A DNA stretch of 64,000 nucleotides from Streptococcus infantis (GCF_019929575.1 NZ_JAHZPU010000001.1:1-64000); one strand, 5' to 3'. Counted from the stretch's first letter, positions 46,847 through 54,037 are shown. Translations and numbers: made by a program. Notes: a model not told the origin generated them from the letters alone.

Positions 46847-47542
46847 TTAACTCAATATCAAATTGGCTACAATAGGACTGACAAATACATAGAGAATACC
46901 TGTAACACCGATGGCTAGTCCTCCCATAGCACCTGCAACTGGTCCATAGCGAAAGGCCGTTCCAGTTCCAACGGCGTGACCTGTTCCACCCAGGGCTAGT
47001 CCAGCCGCTACTGGATCGTCTATCTTGAGCCATTTTAGAAGCGTTGGTCCGATTACACTGGTCAAAATCCCCGTCGCTACGACAACTACTAGGGTCACTG
47101 TGGTCAAGCCCTGCAACTTTTCTGTAATTCCTACTGCCATGGCGGTCGTTACTGACTTAGGAAAGAGGGAAATAGCTAGGAAAAAGTCCATACCAAAGAT
47201 TTTTGCGACTAGGGCTGTAAAAGAAGTATTGACGATGACAGCTAGAAAACTACCCAGCAAAATACTTCTAACATGATGCTTCATCAAGTGGAAGCTCTTA
47301 TAGAGGGGAATTCCTAGAGCCACTGTTGAAGGAACAATCAAGTTATTAAGATAAACCCCACCTTGGTAGTAATCTTGGTAGGAAATGCCAGTTACCTTTA
47401 GAAATATGATAATAAAAATAGCTGACAGTAGCAAAGGAGTCGTTAAGGGATGAGGATAGCGTCTGAAAATCATCATTCCCCCAAGATAGGCTAAGATTGA
47501 TAAAGCAATTCCAAATAGGGGATTAGATACAAATTCGCTCAT
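46847..47542 (-). CDS. lrgB: LrgB-family antiholin-like membrane protein
   Basis: A 231-residue protein with about seven helices of the LrgB/CidB/YohK family. The conserved LFPKSVTTAMAVGITEKLQGL and LGGTGHAVGTGTAFRYG segments are present. LrgAB affects autolysis and, in streptococci, pyruvate uptake. The start overlaps the lrgA stop by 4 nt. No LytSR-type regulator gene is adjacent, unlike some relatives. Confidence 0.93.
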   Translation of the reverse strand: MSEFVSNPLFGIALSILAYLGGMMIFRRYPHPLTTPLLLSAIFIIIFLKVTGISYQDYYQGGVYLNNLIVPSTVALGIPLYKSFHLMKHHVRSILLGSFLAVIVNTSFTALVAKIFGMDFFLAISLFPKSVTTAMAVGITEKLQGLTTVTLVVVVATGILTSVIGPTLLKWLKIDDPVAAGLALGGTGHAVGTGTAFRYGPVAGAMGGLAIGVTGILYVFVSPIVANLILS

Positions 47543-47913
47543 TTGGTACCTCTTTCTTCGTAGTCACCTTCATAGCGTTTTTTGATAAATTGAACCACAA
47601 GCGCAATCAAGATGATATTAATCACTGCTGCAAAAAAGACAATCAAAACAATCGGCAGAAGATAGGGAGCAATCACATCAAATTTTTCCATAATTCCAAC
47701 TGCAGGAGGTAGAAAAAGAATGGTCATGTTGGCTAGGAGAAAATTTCCAACCATGTTAACATGGCGGGTGCGCAGCCACTTGAACTGCAAGGCTAGAAAA
47801 AGAATAATCAAGCCGATGATACTGCCTGGGATGGGCAAATGAAAAAAACTAGAAATCCCTTCACCGATTAGAGAAATCACAAAGAGAATCATTAACTGAA
47901 CATATAACTTCAT
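47539..47913 (-). CDS. lrgA: LrgA/CidA-family holin-like protein
   Basis: A 124-residue four-helix membrane protein: ILFVISLIGEGISSFFHLPIPGSIIGLIILFLAL is the family core (read in parts), with LLANMTILFLPPAVGIME near the middle. The start at 47913 (MKLYVQLMILF) follows a ggag SD; a longer frame adds an unrelated polar stretch. A 7-bp inverted repeat in the leader (47915-47921 and 47946-47952) reaches the SD and could limit initiation. Confidence 0.9.
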   Translation of the reverse strand: MKLYVQLMILFVISLIGEGISSFFHLPIPGSIIGLIILFLALQFKWLRTRHVNMVGNFLLANMTILFLPPAVGIMEKFDVIAPYLLPIVLIVFFAAVINIILIALVVQFIKKRYEGDYEERGTK

Positions 47914-48028
47914 CGTAAACTCCACAAATAGACTTTCTGCATACCAGTTTACTCTTTTTTCAGAAAATTTCAAGGAAATATATAAGAAACATCCTTCTTG
48001 CTATCCAAGCCAAAAAGATGTATACTAA

Positions 48029-48040
48029 TTGCGTGCGCAA
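48029..48040. promoter_or_regulatory. Inverted-repeat operator upstream of the MarR gene
   Basis: TTGCGTGCGCAA is a 5+2+5 inverted repeat 54 bp before the MarR-type start codon. The identical 12-mer recurs at 48493-48504 before the thioredoxin operon. A shared GC-containing palindrome in AT-rich leaders is a strong operator candidate. Confidence 0.7.
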
Positions 48041-48094
48041 GCATCATAGATGCACTAGTATGATTACACTATTATAGAGGGAAAGGAGATGGAC

Positions 48095-48475
48095 ATGACT
48101 TACTTAGAAAAATGGTTTGACTTCAACCGTAGGCAAGTAGAGCTAGAAGCTATTTTAGAAGAGACCATCGCTGAGCAGAGTGAACAAACCTTAACACTCA
48201 AGGAATTTTACCTCTTGCACTTTCTAAATCAGGCTGAAGGCAAATCCCTAAGACAAATCGACTTGCCAGATAAACTCCACCTGAGCCCTAGTGCTGTTTC
48301 ACGGATGGTGGCACGCCTAGAAGCCAAGAACTGCGGTTTACTTAGTCGGAGATGCTGCGACCAGGACAAACGAGCTAGTTTTATCTGTCTGACTAACGAA
48401 GGACAGACTACCTTGTCTCATTTACAAACAGCTGTTGAAGAAAGCTTAGCAACAAAATCAAACTGGTTATCCTAA
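48095..48475 (+). CDS. MarR-family regulator with cysteine cluster
   Basis: A 126-residue winged-helix regulator: LTLKEFYLLHFLN, DLPDKLHLSPSAVSRMVARLEAK as the DNA-binding helices, and a wing region with cysteines at about 80, 87, 88 and 98 where most MarR proteins have charged residues (CCDQDKRASFICL). The cysteines suggest, but do not prove, oxidant sensing. The start at 48095 is set by the aaaggag SD 6 nt upstream; an ATG six bases earlier overlaps the SD. The protein is flanked on both sides by the same 12-bp palindrome, so it probably represses itself and the thioredoxin operon. Confidence 0.85.
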   Translation: MTYLEKWFDFNRRQVELEAILEETIAEQSEQTLTLKEFYLLHFLNQAEGKSLRQIDLPDKLHLSPSAVSRMVARLEAKNCGLLSRRCCDQDKRASFICLTNEGQTTLSHLQTAVEESLATKSNWLS

Positions 48476-48492
48476 AACTTTTTTTAAAAAAC

Positions 48493-48504
48493 TTGCGTGC
48501 GCAA
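48493..48504. promoter_or_regulatory. Second MarR-type operator
   Basis: TTGCGTGCGCAA, identical to 48029-48040, ends 9 bp before the -35 of the thioredoxin operon promoter. Confidence 0.7.
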
Positions 48505-48513
48505 TCAATTTTC

Positions 48514-48542
48514 TTGACATTCCTTTTTCCAAGGAGTAAAAT
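48514..48542 (+). promoter_or_regulatory. Sigma-A promoter of the DUF4649-trxA operon
   Basis: TTGACA (48514-48519), a 17-bp spacer and TAAAAT (48537-48542). It lies just downstream of the palindromic operator and 29 bp before the first ATG. Confidence 0.85.
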
Positions 48543-48571
48543 GAAGATATGATTTAGCAAAGGAGAATCCT

Positions 48572-48793
48572 ATGATTGAAATCACCTATCTTGACGCCAG
48601 CAAGCAAGAGAGAACCATGACCTTTGAGTCATACGATGAATTTGAACGTTCTCAACATGCCTGCCTGATTGGTGTCGCAGACTATTACCCCGTCCAAAAA
48701 GTAACCTACAAGGGACATGATTTGGACTACCATGGGACTTACGGAGATGTTTTCTTCTATCTCATGAAACAAGATTTAAGCCAATATAACTAA
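48572..48793 (+). CDS. DUF4649 family small protein
   Basis: A 73-residue protein opening MIEITYLDASKQERTMTFESYDEFERSQ, characteristic of a small streptococcal family (DUF4649) without known function. It is acidic, soluble-looking and has one cysteine (HACLIGVADYYPV). A good SD (aaaggag) precedes it. It is co-transcribed with trxA 14 bp downstream from a promoter next to the MarR-type operator, so a link to thiol metabolism is possible. Confidence 0.8.
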   Translation: MIEITYLDASKQERTMTFESYDEFERSQHACLIGVADYYPVQKVTYKGHDLDYHGTYGDVFFYLMKQDLSQYN

Positions 48794-48807
48794 AAAGGAG
48801 AAATACT

Positions 48808-49122
48808 ATGGCAAAAGCAATTACAGACGCAACATTTGAACAAGAAACTAAAGACGGATTGGTCTTGGTAGACTTCTGGGCAACTTGGTGTGGCCCATGT
48901 CGTATGCAAGGTCCAATCTTGGACAAATTGTCTGAAGAACTTTCAGAAGATGTCTTGAAAATCGTTAAAATGGACGTTGATGAAAATCCTAACACAGCTC
49001 GTTCATTCGGTATCATGTCTATCCCTACTCTACTCTTCAAAAAAGATGGACAAGTGGTTAAACAAGTGGCTGGTGTCCACACAGCTGAACAAATCAAGGC
49101 TATCGTAGCTGAATTAAGCTAA
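48808..49122 (+). CDS. trxA: Thioredoxin
   Basis: A 104-residue thioredoxin with the redox-active WCGPC at residues 27-31 (FWATWCGPCRM), the cis-proline loop SIPTLL and the usual ending. It reduces protein disulfides, including ribonucleotide reductase. Second gene of the DUF4649-trxA operon. A 175-bp repeat in inverted orientation begins 8 bp after the stop and supplies a terminator. Confidence 0.97.
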   Translation: MAKAITDATFEQETKDGLVLVDFWATWCGPCRMQGPILDKLSEELSEDVLKIVKMDVDENPNTARSFGIMSIPTLLFKKDGQVVKQVAGVHTAEQIKAIVAELS

Positions 49123-49130
49123 TCAAAGGA

Positions 49131-49305
49131 GAGGCTGGGGCAAAAGTCCTAGCCTCTCAATTGTCTTTGGATTGTAGAGCAGTACGCAGTGGTTGAGTGG
49201 GCTCTACTACGCTGATTTCATCAGCTTTTACAGCCCTACTCAACTGTGCGGAGGTGGGACGACGAAATCGAATTCTAACGAATTACAGATTTCTGTCCCA
49301 CTCTC
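49131..49305 (-). repeat. 175-bp interspersed repeat, copy 5 (inverted)
   Basis: Reverse complement of the other copies: GAGGCTGGGGCAAAAGTC at the left and GTCCCACTCTC at the right, again exactly 175 bp. It lies 8 bp after the trxA stop and is followed by a T tract. Confidence 0.9.
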
Positions 49306-49319
49306 TTTTTTCTTGCCCT

Positions 49320-49348
49320 TTGCCATTTTTCAAAAAATATGCTAGACT
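49320..49348 (+). promoter_or_regulatory. Candidate promoter of the queCDEF operon
   Basis: TTGCCA (49320-49325), a 17-bp spacer and an extended -10 TGC-TAGACT (49340-49348). Initiation near 49355 would place the pseudoknot-like leader at the very 5' end of the transcript. Confidence 0.55.
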
Positions 49349-49363
49349 GTAATTAGAATATCA

Positions 49364-49436
49364 CGATGTTTGGGACATGCCATCGCTAAAAAAAACCTCT
49401 ACTTGGTATTTTTTAGCTCCCTCAAGGGAGCTTTTT
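49364..49436 (+). promoter_or_regulatory. Attenuator-like leader of queCDEF, possible preQ1 riboswitch
   Basis: CGATG (49364-49368) pairs with CATCG (49381-49385) across a 12-nt loop and is followed by an A8 tract and CC, the size and layout of a preQ1-I H-type pseudoknot. GCTAAAAAA (49385-49393) can instead pair with TTTTTTAGC (about 49409-49417). That overlaps the left arm of an intrinsic terminator, AGCTCCC (49415-49421) / GGGAGCT (49426-49432) plus TTTT. Mutually exclusive folding would give transcription attenuation. The loop does not match the preQ1-I consensus exactly, so the ligand is inference from the downstream genes. Confidence 0.6.
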
Positions 49437-49473
49437 GCGTGCTCTAAACATTTCCCATTTTGGAAGGAGTACT

Positions 49474-50127
49474 ATGAAACGTCAATCCGCCTTGGTCGTC
49501 TTTAGTGGTGGTCAAGATTCAACAACCTGCCTTTTCTGGGCCAAGCAACATTATGAAAGGGTCGAAGCCGTGACCTTTGCCTACGGTCAACGCCACCATT
49601 TAGAAATTCAAGTCGCCAAAGAAATCGCCGAGGAACAAGGAATTCCCCACCATATCCTAGATATGTCTCTGCTGGGACAAATCACTGAAAACGCCTTGAC
49701 CTCTGATCTGGAAATTGAGCAAAAAGAGGGAGAGGTTCCCAATACCTTCGTTGACGGTCGCAATCATCTCTTTCTGTCCTTTGCGGCAGTTCTTGCCAAG
49801 CAGCGAGGAATTACAGATATCGTCACAGGAGTGTGTGAAACAGACTTCTCAGGCTATCCTGACTGCCGTGATGTCTTTGTCAAATCCCTCAATGTCACCC
49901 TCAACCTTGCCATGGATTACGACTTCGTTATCCAAACACCTCTCATGTGGCTAGACAAGGCTGAAAACTGGGAGTTATCCGACCAACTTGGCGCCTTTGA
50001 CTATGTTCGTGAAAAGACCTTGACTTGTTACAATGGGATTATTGGTACTGGTTGTGGAGACTGTCCAGCCTGCCACCTACGTCAAAATGGTTTAGAGGTT
50101 TATCTCTCGCAGAAAGGAGAAGCCTGA
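49474..50127 (+). CDS. queC: 7-cyano-7-deazaguanine synthase
   Basis: A 217-residue PP-loop enzyme converting 7-carboxy-7-deazaguanine to preQ0 with ATP and ammonia. It has the PP-loop [17 protein letters not shown] and the zinc-binding C-terminal [20 protein letters not shown] (four cysteines). The start at 49474 is set by the SD ggaaggag; an in-frame ATG in the terminator region is not credible. First gene of queCDEF, overlapping queD by one base (TGATG). Confidence 0.96.
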   Translation: MKRQSALVVFSGGQDSTTCLFWAKQHYERVEAVTFAYGQRHHLEIQVAKEIAEEQGIPHHILDMSLLGQITENALTSDLEIEQKEGEVPNTFVDGRNHLFLSFAAVLAKQRGITDIVTGVCETDFSGYPDCRDVFVKSLNVTLNLAMDYDFVIQTPLMWLDKAENWELSDQLGAFDYVREKTLTCYNGIIGTGCGDCPACHLRQNGLEVYLSQKGEA

Positions 50128-50570
50128 TGTTTTTTGCCCCCAAAGAAATCAAACAAGAAACTGGGGAATCTCTTGTCTACAATCCTCACAGAACCTTGGT
50201 ATCAAAGGAATTTACCTTTGATGCTGCCCACCACCTCTTTCACTATGAAGGGAAATGCAAATCCCTGCATGGCCACACTTATCATCTACAGATTGCTGTT
50301 AGTGGATTTTTAGATGAACGTGGCATGACCTATGATTTTGGGGATATCAAGCAAATCTACAAAGACTACTTAGAGCCCCACTTGGATCACCGCTATCTCA
50401 ATGAAACTCTTCCTTATATGAACACAACTGCTGAAAATATGGTTTATTGGATTTTCCAAACCATGAATCAAGAGTTGCCAGACGAACGCGGTCTCCGTTT
50501 GGAATACGTTCGCCTCTATGAAACACCGACTGCCTTTGCAGAGTTTAGACGGGAGTGGTTAGATGACTAG
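50127..50570 (+). CDS. queD: 6-carboxytetrahydropterin synthase
   Basis: A 147-residue PTPS-family enzyme that turns dihydroneopterin triphosphate (from FolE) into 6-carboxy-tetrahydropterin. Zinc histidines and the catalytic cysteine occur in FDAAHHLFHYEGKCKSLHGHTYHL; LDHRYLNET and the EYVRLYETP end are typical. The start at 50127 overlaps the queC stop. It overlaps queE by 8 nt. Confidence 0.95.
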   Translation: MFFAPKEIKQETGESLVYNPHRTLVSKEFTFDAAHHLFHYEGKCKSLHGHTYHLQIAVSGFLDERGMTYDFGDIKQIYKDYLEPHLDHRYLNETLPYMNTTAENMVYWIFQTMNQELPDERGLRLEYVRLYETPTAFAEFRREWLDD

Positions 50571-51279
50571 GGAACGTGTCCTCAAACTACCAGTTTTGGA
50601 AATTTTTGGGCCAACCTTTCAAGGTGAAGGACGTGCTATTGGCCAGAAAACTATGTTTGTCCGCACTGCTGGTTGTGACTACCACTGCGATTGGTGCGAC
50701 TCTGCCTTTACTTGGGATGGTTCTGAGAAGCCTACTCGCATGACAGCTGATGAAGTGATCGCTGAGTTAGACAAACTAGGAAGCTACGACTACGTCACCC
50801 TGTCTGGGGGAAATCCTGCCACCCTAGCAGCCAACATGGCCGAATTAGTCACCAAGCTCAAGAAACGTGGTGTCACCCTTGCTGTCGAGACACAAGGTTC
50901 TCGCTGGCAAAATTGGTTAAAAGACATCGACCAGGTCACCCTGAGTCCCAAACCTCCTTCATCAAAAATGGAAGTCAACTTCGAGACCTTGGATTTCATC
51001 GTTTCCCAACTAGATCCTGACAAGGTCACCTTTAAAATCCCTGTTTTTGATGATGCAGATCTAGCCTTTGCCAAAGGCATTCAAGAGCGCTACCAACCAG
51101 ATGTTCTCTTCTTATCTGCTGGAAATCCTGAACCCAAGGCCACAGGCAATATTGTCCAAGACCAACTGGACCGTCTCAAAGAACTCTGGGAACGTGTCGC
51201 TGCTGACGATAGTTGGGGCAATGTCCGCGTCCTTCCTCAACTCCATACCCTCCTCTACGACAACCAACGCGGTGTTTAA
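50563..51279 (+). CDS. queE: 7-carboxy-7-deazaguanine synthase (radical SAM)
   Basis: A 238-residue radical-SAM enzyme forming the 7-deazaguanine ring. The cluster motif is CDYHCDWCDSAFTWDG (C-x3-C-x2-C), preceded by IFGPTFQGEGRAIGQKTMFVR, which binds SAM and substrate. TLSGGNPA and ETQGSRW are also family motifs. It lies between queD (8-nt overlap) and queF (18-bp gap). Confidence 0.95.
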   Translation: MTRERVLKLPVLEIFGPTFQGEGRAIGQKTMFVRTAGCDYHCDWCDSAFTWDGSEKPTRMTADEVIAELDKLGSYDYVTLSGGNPATLAANMAELVTKLKKRGVTLAVETQGSRWQNWLKDIDQVTLSPKPPSSKMEVNFETLDFIVSQLDPDKVTFKIPVFDDADLAFAKGIQERYQPDVLFLSAGNPEPKATGNIVQDQLDRLKELWERVAADDSWGNVRVLPQLHTLLYDNQRGV

Positions 51280-51297
51280 GAATAGAAAGAAAAAATC

Positions 51298-51789
51298 ATG
51301 TCACAACAAGAAGAAATGAAAAACCTCAGCCTACTAGGCAACGAAGAAACCAACTATATTTTCGAGTATCAACCAGAAGTCCTCGAATCCTTTGACAATC
51401 GTCATGTGGAAAATGACTATTTCATCAAATTCAACTGCCCTGAATTTACCTCACTTTGCCCTATTACCGCTCAACCAGACTTCGCAACCATTTATATTTC
51501 CTATATTCCTGACAAACTCTGTGTCGAGTCAAAATCCCTCAAACTCTACCTCTTTAGCTACCGAAATCACGGAGATTTTCACGAAAACTGCATTAACACC
51601 ATCGGAAAAGACTTGGTCAACTTGCTAGACCCTCGCTATTTAGAAGTCTGGGGAAAATTCACTCCACGCGGTGGCATCTCAATTGACCCCTACTACAACT
51701 ACGGTAGACCTGGAACCAAGTATGAAGCCTTGGCAGAACAACGCCTCTTTCAACACGACCTTTATCCAGAGAAAATTGACAACCGCTAA
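51298..51789 (+). CDS. queF: NADPH-dependent preQ0 reductase
   Basis: A 163-residue type I QueF (tunnelling fold) reducing preQ0 to preQ1. The catalytic cysteine is in [13 protein letters not shown], and the QueF motif [13 protein letters not shown] binds NADPH. The operon thus makes preQ1 from FolE product; tRNA-guanine transglycosylase (tgt) is not in the window. A BOX element begins 4 bp after the stop. Confidence 0.95.
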   Translation: MSQQEEMKNLSLLGNEETNYIFEYQPEVLESFDNRHVENDYFIKFNCPEFTSLCPITAQPDFATIYISYIPDKLCVESKSLKLYLFSYRNHGDFHENCINTIGKDLVNLLDPRYLEVWGKFTPRGGISIDPYYNYGRPGTKYEALAEQRLFQHDLYPEKIDNR

Positions 51790-51793
51790 ACTC

Positions 51794-51957
51794 ATACTCA
51801 ATGAAAATCAAAGAAGCTAACTAGGAAGCTAACCGCAGGTTGCTCAAAACACTGCTTTGAGTGAGGTTGTAGATAGAACTGACGAAGTCAGCTCAAAACA
51901 CTGTTTTGAGGTTGTAGATGGAAGTTGACGTGGTTTGAAGAGATTTTCGAAGAGTAT
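51794..51957 (-). repeat. BOX element downstream of queF
   Basis: Inverted orientation: ATACTCAATGAAAATC on the left, TTTTCGAAGAGTAT on the right, with two CTCAAAACA...TTTGAG boxB-type stems, one of them degenerate. Confidence 0.92.
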
Positions 51958-51963
51958 AATACG

Positions 51964-52002
51964 AAAAAGCCCTGTTCCTCAAGCTAAGGAGCAAGGCTTT
52001 TT
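51964..52002. terminator. Bidirectional terminator
   Basis: AAAAAGCC (51964-51971) pairs with GGCTTTTT (51995-52002), with further pairing of TTCCT/AGGAG inside. It lies between the queCDEF/BOX region and the convergent aquaporin gene. Confidence 0.8.
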
Positions 52003-52011
52003 GAGTTTCAA

Positions 52012-52680
52012 TTATTCTTCAGTTCCAAGGAAGTTTTTAGCAACAAGGGCTGCAAGTACTCCACCAACGATTGGTGCAAGGATGAAAATCCAAACTTGTT
52101 GAAGCGCTACGCCACCTACCAATACAGCAGGAGCCAAGCTACGAGCTGGGTTTACTGAAAGTCCAGTGATGTTCAATCCAACAAGAATCATAGCCATCAA
52201 TGACAAACCGATCACCAAACCAGCAATAGCGCCATTCCCTTTGCTTGCTGAAGTTACAGTCATGATCACCAAAACAAACAAGAATGTTGCGATTGTTTCA
52301 AACAAGAAACCACCAAAGACAGTTACACCATTTGCCAAGGCATTTTCACCAAGACTTGCAGTTGACATACCTGAATTTGCCAAGAGGAAGAATACAGATC
52401 CTGACGCAAGGAAAGCACCAACTACTTGACCAAGGATGTAGTTTACAAGCTCTGAAGATGACAAACGTTTATTAACAAACATAGCGATAGAAACAGCTGG
52501 GTTCAAGTGAGCACCTGAAACAGTTCCGATTGAGAAAGCTGCAACTACGATTGCCAAACCAAAGGCAAGAGCAATTCCAAGGTGTCCAAGTCCTTCAACA
52601 CCATTTCCAAAAACAACAGCTCCTGTTCCGATGAACACAAGCATAAAAGTACCGATTAATTCAGCAACAAATTTTTTCAT
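52012..52680 (-). CDS. Aquaporin / MIP family channel
   Basis: A 222-residue six-helix channel with both NPA boxes: GAHLNPAVSIAM (about residue 58-70) and GLSVNPARSLAPA (about 175-187). The short loops and the length are closer to water-specific AqpZ-type channels than to longer glycerol facilitators, but substrate (water, small solutes or peroxide) cannot be read with confidence. Optimal codon use suggests good expression. SD aggagac precedes the start. Confidence 0.9.
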   Translation of the reverse strand: MKKFVAELIGTFMLVFIGTGAVVFGNGVEGLGHLGIALAFGLAIVVAAFSIGTVSGAHLNPAVSIAMFVNKRLSSSELVNYILGQVVGAFLASGSVFFLLANSGMSTASLGENALANGVTVFGGFLFETIATFLFVLVIMTVTSASKGNGAIAGLVIGLSLMAMILVGLNITGLSVNPARSLAPAVLVGGVALQQVWIFILAPIVGGVLAALVAKNFLGTEE

Positions 52681-52826
52681 GTTAAGTCTCCTTTTTTCAA
52701 ACTATGTATTAGTCTATCAGAAGAAGGAAAGGGTTTCAAGAAAATTGTTTGGAAAAATACTGGTTTACCTTAATATCTTTTAATTGAGGGATTAGACAGA
52801 AAAATACATTTCCTCTATAGTACTTA

Positions 52827-53174
52827 TCAGTTGCTCATCTCACTAGCTTTTAGAAACTTGATATAATCCAAACCCCATTTCTCGACAGCATCTAAAACAA
52901 CTCTGAATTCCTGTCCCATTTCGGTTAAGCTGTACTCAACTCGTGGGGGAACTTCCGCATAGACCTTTCGTTGAATAATCTTATCCTTTTCTAATTGACG
53001 GAGATGACGTGTCAAAATAGTTTGAGTAATCCCAGGCAATAATCTCTGCAATTCTTTAAATCGTTTGGTACCCGTACTCAACTGATAAATGATTACCAGT
53101 GCCCATTTCCCCGTTAAAACCCTCTGCGTTGTCGCAAATGGACAAATACCATACTCACTCACTTTATTTGTCAT
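52827..53174 (-). CDS. HxlR-family transcriptional regulator
   Basis: A 115-residue winged-helix protein: YGICPFATTQRVLTGKWALVIIYQL and RFKELQRLLPGITQTILTRHLRQLEKD, then EVPPRVEYSLTEMG, is the HxlR pattern. A cysteine near the N terminus (ICPF) is the position used by thiol-sensing HxlR members such as HypR/QorR. It is divergent from a SnoaL-like gene with palindromes in the 151-bp gap, so it probably controls that gene. Confidence 0.9.
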   Translation of the reverse strand: MTNKVSEYGICPFATTQRVLTGKWALVIIYQLSTGTKRFKELQRLLPGITQTILTRHLRQLEKDKIIQRKVYAEVPPRVEYSLTEMGQEFRVVLDAVEKWGLDYIKFLKASEMSN

Positions 53175-53215
53175 AAAATATCTTCTTTCTATTTTTTAAA
53201 AAAAATTTATCTTTT

Positions 53216-53245
53216 AGTATCAATAAAAGTACTACTTTTGATACT
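53216..53245. promoter_or_regulatory. Inverted repeat in the HxlR/SnoaL intergenic region
   Basis: AGTATCAATAAAAGTA is mirrored by TACTTTTGATACT, making an imperfect 30-bp palindrome 42 bp before the HxlR start. It is a candidate HxlR operator. Confidence 0.55.
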
Positions 53246-53278
53246 AGCTATCGAAAAAGTGTCTACTTGTTTTTTTCG

Positions 53279-53295
53279 ATTGTAACTGTTACAAT
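53279..53295. promoter_or_regulatory. Perfect 17-bp palindrome before the SnoaL-like gene
   Basis: ATTGTAACTGTTACAAT is an exact 8+1+8 palindrome 30 bp before the SnoaL-like start, overlapping its likely promoter. The sequence differs from the palindrome at 53216-53245, so a second regulator may act here. Confidence 0.6.
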
Positions 53296-53325
53296 TATAT
53301 CATAAAAAAGAAATGGAGAATAGAT

Positions 53326-53715
53326 ATGTCAACAAACTTAGAAATTTTCAACGCTTATAACCAAGCTTTAATTGCTGGTGACTTTCCTGGTGTCTTTGAA
53401 ACGATGGCAGACGATATTATCTGGCATCAACCTGGTACTCATAGTATATCTGGTACAGTTGTTGGTAAGGACAAGCTAGGAACTCACCTGGCTACATTTG
53501 CTGAGAAAACTAATGGAACCTTTAAGGTGATAACAAATTGGGTTTCTGACAATAAGGATTTAATCGCAGCTAATGTTACTTTTCTCGGAACACGTGTTGA
53601 TGGTACTGAACTCAATATGAACGGGATTGACCTCTTCCGTATTGAAGACGGAAAAATCAAAGAAGTTTGGCTCTTCTCTTCAGATCAAGCTGAAGAAGAT
53701 AGCTTTTGGGGATAA
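53326..53715 (+). CDS. SnoaL-like / NTF2-fold protein
   Basis: A 129-residue protein with the cone-shaped NTF2 fold of SnoaL/ketosteroid-isomerase relatives: LEIFNAYNQALIAGDFPGVFETMADDIIWHQPG at the N terminus and NGIDLFRIEDGKIKEVWLFSSD at the end. Such proteins bind or isomerise small hydrophobic molecules; no specific substrate can be named. Its pairing with a divergent HxlR regulator is common and suggests induction by reactive electrophiles or redox stress. Confidence 0.82.
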   Translation: MSTNLEIFNAYNQALIAGDFPGVFETMADDIIWHQPGTHSISGTVVGKDKLGTHLATFAEKTNGTFKVITNWVSDNKDLIAANVTFLGTRVDGTELNMNGIDLFRIEDGKIKEVWLFSSDQAEEDSFWG

Positions 53716-53720
53716 TTTAA

Positions 53721-53876
53721 GAGGCCGGGACAAAAAATTTTGATTTTAGGAATTCTTTATTATAAATCTTTAAAATCGATAGATTAGAAAAAAAGCGAAC
53801 AAGACCGAATTCTGAATGTCAGATAACTCGTTTTGTTCGCTTCTTATATTTAAGGTTAGACTTTTGTCCCCGACTC
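53721..53876 (+). repeat. Hairpin element related to the 175-bp repeat ends
   Basis: GAGGCCGGGACAAAA at the left and TTTTGTCCCCGACTC at the right are imperfect inverted ends. An inner AAGCGAACAA/TTGTTCGCTT stem lies at about 53794-53842. The end motif (GGGACAAAAGTC-like) is shared with the 175-bp repeats, but the inside is different. It starts 6 bp after the SnoaL-like stop and may terminate it. Confidence 0.7.
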
Positions 53877-53931
53877 AAACTACATTACAGGACAAACCAT
53901 TATCGTTGATGGTGGTATGCAATTCCATTAA
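53872..53931 (+). pseudogene. 3' remnant of a second butA gene
   Basis: The last 19 codons and stop of a short-chain dehydrogenase: [19 protein letters not shown], identical in protein to the end of butA at 55809-55868, with only two base differences. The hairpin terminator after it also resembles the one after butA. No start or upstream coding sequence remains; the join coincides with the right end of the hairpin element (53721-53876). Not functional as a gene. Confidence 0.9.
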
Positions 53932-53940
53932 GATATAGGA

Positions 53941-53970
53941 AAGAGGTTGGAAAATGATTCAACCTCTTTT
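53941..53970. terminator. Terminator of the butA remnant
   Basis: AAGAGGTTG (53941-53949) pairs with CAACCTCTT (53960-53968), then TT. It is homologous to the terminator after butA (55882-55908). The rest of the gap to 54037 shows nothing recognisable. Confidence 0.8.
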
Positions 53971-54037
53971 ATTAGTTTTCATTATTAGTTAGGAGGATAC
54001 AATAGAAGCTCTTTCAATAAGTAATATTAGCTAATCT

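Noticed and set aside
49364-49436. queCDEF leader considered as preQ1-II riboswitch
   Set aside because: The long preQ1-II signature with its extra hairpin near the SD is absent; the layout is closer to preQ1-I.
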